Shown here piece after piece: positions 46,031 through 56,712 of a stretch of 64,000 bases of DNA; the stretch's first letter is position 1; every line of letters begins with the position of its first letter. The position numbers were made by a program, and so were the translations under genes. The DNA is from Edaphochlamys debaryana (lineage: Eukaryota; Chlorophyta; Chlorophyceae; Chlamydomonadales), in assembly GCA_016858145.1 (NCBI GenBank), contig JAEHOE010000102.1, positions 248,001 through 312,000 on the forward strand, written 5' to 3'. The notes below the pieces were generated by a model. That model saw only the letters and a list, made by a program, of their open reading frames with translations, ran no database searches and had not been told where the DNA came from.

Positions 46031-48072
46031 CAGGCCAGAGCGAGTGTAGGAGCAGACACCCAGTCTGCCGCGCACTGACCAGGTTTTGGATGGCAACCGC
46101 GGTAGCGTGGCCTATACCCTGCAGGCCCTGACCCGGTTGTGGAGACGTAGCCCCACTGACAGCCAATTGAACCGGCGGAACCGAAGCTGCCATTGTGTGA
46201 AGGGATGCTCGCAGGAGCCAGGGAGTCGGAGGCACGGTGACTAGCCGGCCAGCCTTAGATACCGAACCGAAAGCCAGTGCCAGTATGGTGACTGGGTTCG
46301 GACCTTCGAAGCCTGAGGATGCTTAATTGGGAACGGACAAGTCAGCACTGCGCCTCACATTACTGTTGCTTGGAGCGCCATTGACGCAATCTGCACTTGG
46401 CATTGTTCTTGTAGCTGCTTCGCCGGTAGCGTTGAGGAGGTGAAGGCGTACCCTCGGAGGCGCGGGCGTGTGCTCAGTGCTTGAGTGCGCTGCCCCGGTG
46501 CTGCCCGGCCTCGCGGGGTTTGGGGCTTAGGCCTTTTCCCTGTTGGGTCCGCGCAGAGGGCGAGTAGCACAGACAGAGAGAATGGGCGGGTGGCGTCCCT
46601 GAGAAGGCCCATAATAAGCCACATGCATGGCCAGGTGGTGTGAGGGGCGATCCAGCGTGTGACTCAAGCCTGAACAGGCCTTTCATCTTGTCCTTGGTGG
46701 AGTGTTTCTTGGCTTTACTTGCATACGGGCTTGCCAGGGTAATGTTGCCTTTCCTTTCATCGGATACGAGGGCACTGTCATCGCTTAGTAGCTAGCGCGC
46801 CTGGACAACGGCAGCGAGGCAGGCGGCGGACTGGAGGGTCTGTGGCGGCAGTGGAGGGGCGCCCTTGCTATCAAGCATTGCATGCAGTTTTGCAGGTCAC
46901 TTCCCTACGGGCATGACATTTTGGCGTGCAAGGGTTGAGCGCAACCGTGGCATTCGAGGGTATTGCACGGGGGCAGTCGCGTCAGGCAGTGGGCTGTGGG
47001 CTGTGGGGAATTATAGGCGACTGCAGGTTTGTGTGTCACGTTTGACAGACTTGTGGGCAGTGCCCCAGGCGCACAGGAGCAGGTTGGGCGTGGGTTGATG
47101 GTGTGGGAGCTGAGGCCCGAGCTGTTGGTCCTTAGGTCTGATCTCTAACATCTGCGGCAAGCTCTAGAGATGGGTTGGTGATGTGCCGGTGATAGCAGCG
47201 CGGTGCAGACCTACGGCGGGCCGGTCCAGGGTGGGGTCGTGGAGCTTAAGGGCCATGAAAGCTATGGGGGCAAACTGGGGCAAAGTGAATTAGTCTCTCA
47301 CACGCCCGGCCGGTTGAAATGAGAGCTGAGGCCCGAGCTGTTGGCTCTCAAGAAATGCACTTGCGGGCAAAGGTGTCTGTAAAATCGAGCGCGTAGGAGT
47401 TCGGCCTCTGCACAGCCCCCGTGTAAGTAAGTGGGCCCCGCCCGCCTATTCGCTTGTTGAGTTATTTGTCGTCGACCATGCATGCCGGGCATGCCATGCC
47501 TCTGGGCCTGCGAGCCCTTCCTTCCCTGTTGGCGGTACTAAGGGGTCCAGTGGTCCGGCAGTCCCAGGCCACGTCAGCGCCAAGTCATGGGCGTGGTGAC
47601 TTAGCTACATGCCTGGACGCCCTCAACTCCATCAGCCTGTGTGAGCTCTCTCTCTCTCCTGGTGAGTGGTGACCCCTTCCCAGAGAGAGAGATAGGGGGG
47701 CACAGCAGGACAGGGGTACTGCAACGTGCAACCAGGCCCACGCTGGGCCCGTTAGGCCCGGCCGCTTGGTGCAGGGTGCAGGGTGCTTCGTGCCTGACCT
47801 CAGGCAACCTCAGCCAAGTCGCCCAGACAAAGCTGTTCCGCATGGCTCCTACCTGCAACGCTTGCAACGTCACAGACGGTGCCCGGGCAAGCCCTCGCCC
47901 CCGACCTCCCCCCTCGACCCCCGCCGTCCGCACGCAGGCCCGCCCTGGCCCGCTTTAGGGCTCGCACTCGCAAAACCCGATCACTTCCCAACGCTACCAT
48001 CCAGTCGCATCAATTAGATAGGGAGCGCGGCACTCTTGCCTATTGCCGTGCACACGCAAGACCTCGAAACGC
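46031..48072. other. Intergenic between MT-D and LBL-1
   Basis: No supported gene. A TTTGGGGCTTAGG-like tract near 46518-46531 resembles, in reverse, a tract near 1880; its meaning is unclear. Confidence 0.45.
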
Positions 48073-48321
48073 GCGACGACGGTGCGACTGCATCTGCGCC
48101 GCTCAAGCATCCCGGCCCATCTGCCGCTCTTTTAAGAGTGCCTGCCGTGTCGCGCTGCATAGTTAATTACACACTTGGCCAGCTGCACCGCTCTCCTCCC
48201 CATCAACGTTGACTGTGCAAGCTTTCGCTTCTTGCCAGCTGTCTCGCGTTGACCTTGCTGCTGCGGCAAGCGCCTGCGGCCGCTCCCTCTCCCACCTACT
48301 AGCTGTCGATATCGATCGACG
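48073..48321 (+). promoter_or_regulatory. Duplicated promoter/5' UTR block of LBL-1
   Basis: 249 bp ending at the start codon, matching 51126-51374 upstream of LBL-2 with only about four mismatches as I read them. It contains CTCTTTTAAGAGTG (possible TATA-like element within a short palindrome), TAGTTAATTACAC, and TCGATATCGATCGACG immediately before the ATG. Confidence 0.8.
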
Positions 48322-48996
48322 ATGACTGAGGAGACCAAGGCCCCGGAGCAGGCTTACACGCCTGCTCCCGATGCTCCAGTCGCGCCTCCTCCCGCGCCCG
48401 TGGCCCCTCCTCCGCCTCCAGCGGTCGGCGTACCTCCTTCCCAGCCAGCGTACGCCGGTCCGCCGGCGCCCCAGGCGATGGCGGTCCAGCAGCCCGCGAC
48501 GCAGGCTTCGTACAGCAATGGTGTCTGCATGTGCGGCGGGACGCTGGGCCCCGAGCGCTGGACGCTGACGGCGTGGGTGCTGTGCCTGTTCTGCTGTGAG
48601 TCCCGTTTCGCGGCATCTGGCATCTCGACCATCGCTTTTCGCTTTTCAGCGGAACCGTAGGCCGCGCTAGCGAACCTCGCAGGCTGACAAAGCCCACTAC
48701 AGGCTATCATACTTGCGGGGGTCTGGCATGGCGTGCGGCTGGACGACTGCCGTGCCCGGGGTCCGGCGGGGTGTTCTACCTCGCGAGTGTTCGCCTCATC
48801 TCCGGCCCCTCGGCGTGTGACCAACCTCTGCCCCAGCCCCTTCGACTTGAGCTGTTGCCCCGGAGGACCTGCCACCTGACCTGTGCCGTCGCCCCGACCG
48901 TCCCCCACAGGCCCCTTCAACTTCTGCTACCCCTACTGCATGCCGGCGCAACGGACCTGCACGGCGTGCGGCAACGTCGCCTACAAGGCCGTCTAA
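48322..48996 (+). CDS. Small proline-rich LITAF/BRI3-like membrane protein, LBL-1
   Basis: Exons 48322-48595 and 48911-48996; 119 residues. The first about 65 residues are Pro/Ala-rich (starting MTEETKAPEQAYTPAP) with no signal peptide. The C-terminal part is Cys-rich: GVCMCGGTLG, then the hydrophobic WTLTAWVLCLFCC, then PFNFCYPYCM, then RTCTACG. A cytosolic proline-rich tail, a CxC or CxxC pair, a membrane-inserted hydrophobic stretch and a second CxxC pair is the layout of LITAF/CDIP and BRI3 proteins, which bind zinc and sit on endosomal membranes. I infer a similar monotopic anchor, but sequence identity is low. Unlike LBL-2 it has no introns within the proline-rich part. Confidence 0.8.
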
Positions 48997-51125
48997 GCAT
49001 GCAACACAAGACCGCTGCTGCCACCGCGCAGCGTGCTGAGGACCGTGCGAAGGCACATGCCGTTGTTGTCCAACGAGCGTCGTGTGCTGCTGCCGCCAGC
49101 CCGCGTATGATTAATGTGCTGTAGTGCCTAGGAAGCGTGCACGGCACTGTGCGCGGTACCAAGGTGGAGGGCTGAGGGGCCGGAGTTAGCTGTAGGCAGG
49201 GGTAGGGCCCTGGCTTGAGGCGACGGCTGGTGTTGGGGCACGTTCATTGTGGGCGAGTGAACACCATGTTTCGTGTGCGAAGCCCAGCGTATAGCAACTA
49301 GGCAGTTCAGTCGATGGGCGTGCGGACTTGTTATGACCCAATTCATGTCCGGACGATTCTCCGCTCTTGGTGATACGAGGGTTTTGGGGCCGGGAGGACG
49401 CGAGAATTTGTCCGGACGCGGGCATCAACCTGCAAGTGCGAGCGGGGTCAGGAAGGGGGCAGGAGAATGCGGTGATATGCCTTGTGAGTCCCGTGTGGCA
49501 GACTCCTAGTACCGGTGCCGTGGTGTAAAGGCCGAAGGAACACCCAGGAGAACGGGTTCAATTCTGCCAGCCCCACACTTAAGCCGTGGCTGGTGGCGAA
49601 ACGCCGCACAGAGGCTTGGCGCCCGCCAGTCTGTTGAGGATGTGGAGGGCGAGACTGGATGACCCCAGGCCACAAGACAGCCGAGCAGATATGGCTCGTT
49701 GACGGGGCTCAAGCTTCCAGCCAGCAGCACGGCGTACAGCAGGTGGCCACACCCAGGCGTAACTCCGTCTCCGTCGTCAAGGCACGGGGCCGTGGGTCCG
49801 GGTCCAGCTGACTAGAGGCGGGCCCCTGCAGGGCTTCTCGGCTTTGCTTGCACCCGAAGACCGGGCTCAGGGCCTGCGGCTGGCTGGGGCAAGGCTCATT
49901 CTCCCCACCCCCTCTAGCCCCCATGTGGGAAGCTTAAGATTTGGGCCTCCGGGGTCGAAGCCGTGCTGACCCCTGTGCTGACAGCGGCGACCCTCTGTGG
50001 GGCTGCCCGGCGCCCAGGGGCGGCGCGCTGGCGACCGAGTGGGACTTACGGTGCCCTTGCCGTGTGCCGCTTACACCGCTCGCAACACCGCGTCGGCAGC
50101 ATCCCGCGCAACCCCTGACACTGTGAGGTTTGCTGCGGCCTGCAGGGGACACTGGCTGGGGCCAGCGGGCCCGGGGGCTACTGCCTGGCATGATGATCTA
50201 CACCCTTGCCGCTGCCCACCCCTATCCCTCCTATCCAGTCTACCGAATTAGGACTGCGCCCTGGCCTTGCTTTTCGCGTAACCTCGTCCCCGTTTCTCAT
50301 TCCCCCAGCCTCCCCGGCTCATGCAGATGCACGCGCCTGCTTTGCATACACACACGCTTTACCCCTCTGCCCTCGGCTAGCTGCACGTTGCATTGACTCC
50401 TCTGCCCCCTCCCCTACATCTGCCGGTTGGAGGGTGGCCTTTTGTCCCCTCTTTCTTTCAGGTGTCACAGGACATAGGAGTCAGACGGCCCTGGCCGTCA
50501 CTCGCCTGCGGCCGCATCGCTCTGCCTGCCCCCTTGCCCCCTGCCCCTGCCCTGTATCCCTTACCTTCCCTGGTGCCTGGTGGTGCCTGGGGCTGCATCT
50601 GCCCCCTCTGTGACTGTCTGGACCCTGGAGAGTGGTGGGCTTGGGCAAGCCTTTGGTCAGCGCTTTCTGAGCAGGCCCTTGCGCGTCATTACCCACTTTG
50701 TGTCTGTCGGTTGGACGCATCGATTAGCATAACCGGGAAACGCACGCCAACCGGTTGCACATCCAATACTGCAATACGTATGCGTTGGGCTGATAGAAGC
50801 CCAACGCATACATGTTGGAGAAATGCTGGCCCACACACAGTCTTCACCTGCCGCGGTACTGCGACGCATCGAGGTTCTACGTAAAGAAAGGTATTCTGAT
50901 AGACTGGTTGCTGGGTGAGTCCATCAGCCAGCGTGAAGGAGACTCGGGCTCGGGCATGTGCGGGACGTCGGTTGGGGAGGGGTGGCCTGGGGTGGGGGGC
51001 GGGGGGTGGCGTTGCGTGCCACGCTACGGCCTGCAATCCCAGCGAGCCCAAGTGGACTGAGCGGCGAGCGCTGCGCTCTTGCCTATCCCCGAGCACACGC
51101 AAGACTCTCGCAACTCCGCCAACTC
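48997..51125. other. Intergenic between LBL-1 and LBL-2
   Basis: No supported gene. It contains the 24-bp dispersed sequence at 50374-50397 and the perfect 14-bp hairpin at 50778-50811. Confidence 0.45.
50778..50811. repeat. Perfect 14-bp hairpin
   Basis: Arms GTATGCGTTGGGCT (50778-50791) and its complement (50798-50811) with a 6-nt loop. No gene association is apparent; it lies 0.56 kb upstream of LBL-2. Confidence 0.85.
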
Positions 51126-51374
51126 GCGACGACGGTGCGACTGCATCTGGGCCGCTCAAGCATCCCGGCCCATCTGCCGCTCTTTTAAGAGTGCCTGCCG
51201 TGTCGCGCTGCATAGTTAATTACACACTTGGCCAGCTGCACCGCTCTGATCCCCATCAACGTTGACTGTGCAAGCTTTCGCTTCTTGCCAGCTGTCTCGC
51301 GTTGACCTTGCTGCTGTGGCAAGCGCCTGCGGCCGCTCCCTCTCCCACCTACTAGCTGTCGATATCGATCGACG
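51126..51374 (+). promoter_or_regulatory. Duplicated promoter/5' UTR block of LBL-2
   Basis: The counterpart of 48073-48321, about 98% identical by eye. Similarity falls off upstream and also within the coding exon, so this block is the best-conserved part of the duplication. Confidence 0.8.
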
Positions 51375-52169
51375 ATGACTGAGGAGACCAAGGCCCCGGA
51401 GCAGGCTTACACGCCTGCTCCCGATGCTCCGGTCGCGCCTCCTCCCGCGCCCGTGGCCCCTCCTCCGCCTCCAGCAGCCGCTATGCCTCCTCCTCAGCCA
51501 GCGTACGCCGGTCCGCCGGTGCCCCAGGTCGGGTCTGGCAAAGGGTGATTAACTGCGTTAGCCCATTGCAGCCGCGTCGTAAGCCTCAAGCTAAGGTATT
51601 ATACTTCGTAACATTCTCCTCGCGTTGAAATTTCTGTGGCCGCTTGCCTGACCCGACCCAGGCGATGGCGGTCCAGCAGCCGGCGACCCAGGCAAACTAT
51701 GCGTGAGACAGTAGACTTGACTATGCAGGGGTCCAACGGGGGGTTGGTCCCTGTCCCTGTCCCCTCCCTGCCGGCCCCTTCGGGCCCTAGGCCAACAGCC
51801 TACCTGTGCTACCCCCCCACCCATACAGCAACGGAGTGTGCGTGTGCGGCGGGACGCTGGGCCCCGAGCGCTGGACGCTGACGGCGTGGGTGCTGTGCCT
51901 GTTCTGCTGTGAGTCTCGGGTTTGACTCCGTTCATGCGAGCCGGTCAATGCGGGCCTTCGCTGCTTCGAGGCCTCGGCCTAGGGCAGGACCGGGAGGCAC
52001 CGTTCAACATCCCTTCGACTGGCACTGCTGCCCCGAAGGACCTGCCACCTGACCTGTACCGTCGCCCCGACCGTCCCCCACAGGCCCCTTCAACTTCTGC
52101 TACCCATACTGCATGCCGGCGCAGCGCACCTGCACGGCGTGCGGTCGCGTGGCCTTCAAGGCCGTCTAA
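51375..52169 (+). CDS. Small proline-rich LITAF/BRI3-like membrane protein, LBL-2
   Basis: Exons 51375-51527, 51662-51702, 51829-51908, 52084-52169; 119 residues, the same length as LBL-1. The sequence parallels LBL-1: Pro/Ala-rich N-terminus, GVCVCGGTLG, WTLTAWVLCLFCC, PFNFCYPYCM, RTCTACG, ending FKAV. The last intron is at the same position and phase as in LBL-1 and LBL-3 (inside a Cys codon before PFNFC). The first two introns are absent from LBL-1. Intron 1 (51528-51661) is bounded by inverted repeats and appears to be an inserted transposon-type element; see the separate entry. Function is inferred from layout only. Confidence 0.82.
51528..51657 (+). mobile_element. Introner: intron formed by a short TIR element in LBL-2
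   Basis: The element starts GTCGGGTCTGGCAA (51528-51541) and ends TTGCCTGACCCGAC (51644-51657): 14-bp terminal inverted repeats with one mismatch. It is flanked by the direct repeat CCAG (51524-51527 and 51658-51661). The 5' splice site GT is the first two bases of the element. The 3' splice site AG is the end of the duplicated target. LBL-1 carries the uninterrupted site with a single CCAG (48471-48474) in the same reading frame. The internal sequence is non-coding. This matches the known mechanism by which DNA transposons generate introns in other algae. Confidence 0.85.
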
Positions 52170-53407
52170 GGGCGTAACACGTCGTCATAAAGACTCTCAC
52201 CGGCGGCATCATCTGACGGCATTGATACTCCCTTGGTGTGATCCCGACTGCAAGATGGCTGGTGCGCAAGGGGGCTGACACGTGCTTGACTTCTGAGGGT
52301 CTGTCTAGGACCAGCGCGCGGGGCTAATCGAAAGGGCATGACGACACTAGTGATCTACACGAGTAGAGGGGTGACGTGATGGTGGACGGGACAACCAGAT
52401 GGACTGAAGACGGACTCCTTGACTCAGGTAGGAGCCCAAGGCAGCATTACGGTAGCACTGTGAGCACCGGTAGGCAGGTTGGATGGTCCATACAGTCAGA
52501 TGCCAACGCAAGGGATGAGGTGGTGTATTCAGTCCTCGATAGGTGTAGAAGCTTGGACTGTGACTACAGGTGGTTCATGGCTAACTAATGCAAAGGAGCT
52601 GGTCCATGTAAGATCTACTGCAGATTCTGCCTTGTCAGTTCCTTGGCGATGCGTGGGCCTTAAATTCCCTGCCAGACACAGTCTGAGCGCTCACCAGTCG
52701 ATGAGGGAAGGGGGACCCGGGGACTAGTCGATGGGGGCCGGAGCAGTGAGGCTATCTACCGGTAGCACCACACGCAGCGGTCCACGCGGGGGTGAGGGAG
52801 TGGAGCAGCGGACTGCTCACAGCGAACTTGGGCGAGGTATGGCTCCACGTGCTCCACGGGTAGTGCAGCGCGTGCAGCGCACGACAGGTAGTGCGGGTTG
52901 GCCATCACGACAAGGGCTGAGCCGGTCAACGGCGAGGGGGCAAGTGTTCCAGCGTGTGGAGGCCCAGAGGGGGTTGTTACTGACTGTGGGACATGCGGAC
53001 TGAACTCACTTCCCTGCCAGCCAGGGGTTCCCCTGGTTCCAGCGTGCGGAGGCGACAACGGGGCGTACACGGGGCGCGGCAGGACGCGATGGTGTTCAAT
53101 GGAGGCCCAGATCATGACATGCAGGCCCGTGAGCGCCATACGCACATATGCGCACACACACATGATTAGCTGGCAGTCTGTAGCAGCTCACAACAAGGCT
53201 CAGCAAAGGCCTCGCCTCGGGACATTATTATCGCACCTCAACTGTATCGGGCGTGCCAGCAGCCTCGCCATACGGGAACTATAGAGCAGCACGCCAAGGT
53301 GTCAGCTTGTGAGGTTCGCTCGACGACTGGACCGATTGGAGCTTGAACATTTAGGTTTGAAGGCGCGCACCTTGCACTTTGCAGTGCTGCCCTGAACTTC
53401 GGCACCT
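52170..53407. other. Intergenic between LBL-2 and LBL-3
   Basis: No supported gene. It contains a duplicated TTCCAGCGTG(T/C)GGAGGC motif (about 52948 and 53037) and AGTCGATG(A/G)GGG repeats near 52695-52735. Confidence 0.45.
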
Positions 53408-55168
53408 ATGGCAGATCAGCAGCCGCCAGCTAATCAGATGGCGCCGGGCTATGGCGCGCCGTCTGCCCCGCCTGTGGCTCCGGCACCCAGCTACTCCTCC
53501 CCCAGCCCCTACGCACCAGGACCCAGCTACTCGGCCCCCTATCCTCAGCCCGAGGGCAAGGATCCGTACGCCGCGGCACCGCCGCCCGCAACTGGCACGC
53601 CCGTCTCTGGCTATCCCACGCAGCAGCCATACCCGCCGCCGCAAGCCCAGCCCCCGCCCGCTGCGTACGCCCCGCCTCAACAGCCCGGCGCTTATCCGGC
53701 TCCACCTCCGGGCTACCCTCCCCAGGCGGCGCCCTACCCACCCCAGGCCCAGCCGCCTTACCCGGCGCAGCAGCCGTACGCCCAGCCCCAGCCGCAGCAG
53801 CCCTACCCGTACCCCCAGCAGCCGGCTCCGCAGATAATCTACGCGGCACCCAACCCGCCCCAACCCTACCCGGCAAGTCCCACCACTGCCACTCGCCACG
53901 CTATTAACATGAACTCAGGGCCCCATACATGCGCACAATCCGTTTGTCTCAACCGTCTCTCCACCTGACCCACAAAGCGCCAATTTCCTTCCTCAATCCC
54001 CGCTCCTTGCTCCCGTGTGCCTGCAACACAGGCTAATGTGGGCTACGCGGGCGGACAGTGCACGTGCGGCGGCACGCTGGGCGCAGCGCACTGGACCCTC
54101 ATGGCGTGGCTCATCTGCCTCGTGTGCTGTGAGTGCTGGGGCCGAGCCGCGAGGGGCGGGAGGGCGGGGGTGGACTGCTGCGTGGCTTCGTGTGGGCGGC
54201 CCCGGGGCGTGCCTCATCGAGGCGGGGTGGGGCGCTATTGGAGCGCGCGCGTAGGGGCGGCCGCTCGAGAGTCGAGACCACCGGAGCGACCGACGGACGA
54301 AAGCGGAAGCTGGAGTCTGCCCTGTCTCAAGCTGAGGCAACCACGAGCCTACCGGCTGGGGTCGAGACCGTAGTCTGCGGCGGCACTGAAACCGTTGGGG
54401 GGGGGTGGCGTCATGCTACAGCACCGCACAGGGCTTGTGGCAAAAGCCAGCGGAGCTCTTGAAGCGCGACGCTGTGTATCATACCAGAACAACGGGGGTC
54501 GGTCGCAATGTGGGTCGGCCGTGAGCGGTGCGTTCGAGCTAGAGCCGACTCAGCAGCACTGAAGAATTGAGCTGTGGGCACCAACCAGCTTCTTGTGAAG
54601 CCATCCAGTGGCCAGCCGATGGCCAGCCTTGCTGCTGCTTGAGCGGGGGGCGGGGGAGGCTCATGGTGTCATGGTGGGCCGATGTGGGTTGAGCTGGCGC
54701 AACACCAGATGCTTTGGAGGGCCCCATCTTTCGCGCGAGTGTCTCCATCGCTTGGGGTGGATGCGGGTTGGCGGGGCCTGCAGTGACTGGACGGTTGAAG
54801 CAGAAGCCAGTTGCAGTGCCAGACGCGTCGGGATGCGCGTGCCTGAGCATGTTGGCATCGCTTTGGGCGGCCGTGTGCTTTCCTGTAGGGTGCATCCCTT
54901 GCCCTGCAGTTTCCATGCAGACCTGACCTAAGCCCGTGCGACCTCCACCCACTCGCAGGCCCCTTCAACTTCTGCTACCCGTACTGCATGGTACGTGTAG
55001 GGCCGGGGGAAGGCACGCGGGCTTCGGCGCTGCATCTGAGCATGGGAACGCGAGCAAACTGCTTGGCGCGGCTGTTGCAGCGGCTGAACGGCACCAACCC
55101 ACATGCCCATCCCGCAGCCGATGAAGCGCGTCTGCAAGCAGTGCGGGAAACTCTACTACAAACCCTAA
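53408..55168 (+). CDS. Proline-rich LITAF/BRI3-like membrane protein, LBL-3
   Basis: Exons 53408-53872, 54032-54128, 54959-54990, 55118-55168; about 214 residues. The N-terminal 155 residues are rich in Pro, Tyr, Gln and Ala with many PYPxQ and YPPQ units. The C-terminal module is GQCTCGGTLG, WTLMAWLICLVCC, PFNFCYPYCM, KRVCKQCGKLYYKP. This last part is the closest of the three to the CxxCG ending of BRI3/LITAF proteins. Intron 1 has a GC donor (CCG|GCAAGT); the ORF reads into the intron and stops at 53966 if it is not removed. Intron 2 is unusually long at 830 bp. It is more diverged than LBL-1/2 and has no copy of their shared promoter block. Confidence 0.8.
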
Positions 55169-56712
55169 GCCGGTGTGCCTCGTACGGGTGGTCACTCCGC
55201 CGTACCAATGACAATCGTACCGGCCGCCTGATTCTACATGAACTGCTGTGAGCATTGCTTGTGGCGGCAGCTGTGGGCCCTGGGTGGTGAAGATCAAGGC
55301 AGGGGTCAAGCGATGTTGAACCGCCTGCATGCTCATGGGCTTTTGGATTTCCAATGAATTGGCTCGTCAAGGGGGCTTGTGAATCCGCGCGTGTTCTGAA
55401 CAGGGAGTATATTACGATCTTCGGTGCATGAGGGGGAAGATACTGCAGGTGTCAGTAGGGCACCCGTCCGTGAGCTAATCATGCTGGTGCTTACCGTTGC
55501 TAGCGGCTGGGCGTGATGCTCCAAGCCGAGCGACAAGCGGGGGAGGGGCAAGCGGCGTGGGGGCCGCGGGTGATGCGAGGACAAGGTAGATAGCCGTCGT
55601 GGAGCTGCGGTGAGAGTGAGGGGGGAGGGCCCAGAGGTGACGTGGAGGTACTACAGTACGAGGACACTTGACGGGGCTGTCTCTGGGATGTAGGATTGCG
55701 GCCGTATCCTTTGCTCTGAGATTTGTGTCGACTGTGGACGTTATCATCCTTGCTCCTGCCACTGAGAGCTGGGAGCTGCGTCTTTGGGCCTGGGGCCACC
55801 CACGCGCCTATTCTTGCTGACGGGCGGGGCGGGGGTACGATGTGCCCTGGCGGCCCCAACCCAAGCAGCCTGTGTAAGCAATGGCTGTGATCCCCGTGTC
55901 AAAGCTCCTGTAACGCGCGGTGTGCCGGGGCGGACAGCCGAGGGGCCCCCCACGCAGACCCCACTCCCGTCGGTAGCGCGTGACGTGGTTGAAGGGGGCG
56001 CAAGGCAACGCCTGCGTCGCTGTTGGCTGTGTTGCCACACGAGCAAGAGCAGAGGTAAACCGGGGGCTCGGAAGCACACACATTGGGACCTCACAAGCCG
56101 ACGTGCCCGCAGGCAGTACGGAAACCGGCAGGCGAAGCGGTGCGAGGAAGCGGCCCTCGGCGCGCACTCGCACCTCAGTCGCCACTGGTCCCAGAGAGGT
56201 AGTTTTTGTGCTCTCTTCCTTGTGCACTAGGCTGGCGATGAAACACAGCAGGCGTAACCCCAGCTTCGTGCGCGTCGTCCGACGTCCTACCGTGTCGGAC
56301 CAGCGCGATGACGGGCAATGCGCGGGGGCCCGCCTACTTAAAGGCCCTCACCAATTGCCAATCATCAAATAGAACACATTCTAAGTACTCATTGAACGAC
56401 TCCGTATCAGCGCATAACTCGGCCAAACGCGTACCCCCGAAGTTTTTATAGGCGTGCCTTTTGCCCAGTTTCTGAATAACAACAACTTCTATTTACATGC
56501 TGATAGATAGCGACAGGCCTGCGGCGCCCCTCTGAAGGTAGGCGTTCGGTCGGCGAAACCGGCTGATATTCACGGACTGTTTGTGAGCGACACCGGGTAG
56601 AGACGCATACACGTACCTCCAAACTACTGCTAAAATCACGCAGACGGCTGATGGCGTGCCGTCGACGCGGGGCGCATGCTGATTCACACCATCCTACCCT
56701 GCAGGTCCCAAG
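55169..56712. other. Intergenic between LBL-3 and CP-1
   Basis: No supported gene. The right-hand end is less GC-rich and holds a possible TATA element (GTTTTTATAGG, about 56442-56452). A possible 5'-UTR intron acceptor (TGCAG before GTCCCAAG) lies just before the CP-1 start codon, and the same sequence precedes CP-2. Confidence 0.5.

Noticed and set aside
49495..49580. Possible tRNA gene (GGGTTCAATTCT resembles a B box)
   Set aside because: No matching A box, acceptor stem or cloverleaf could be drawn.
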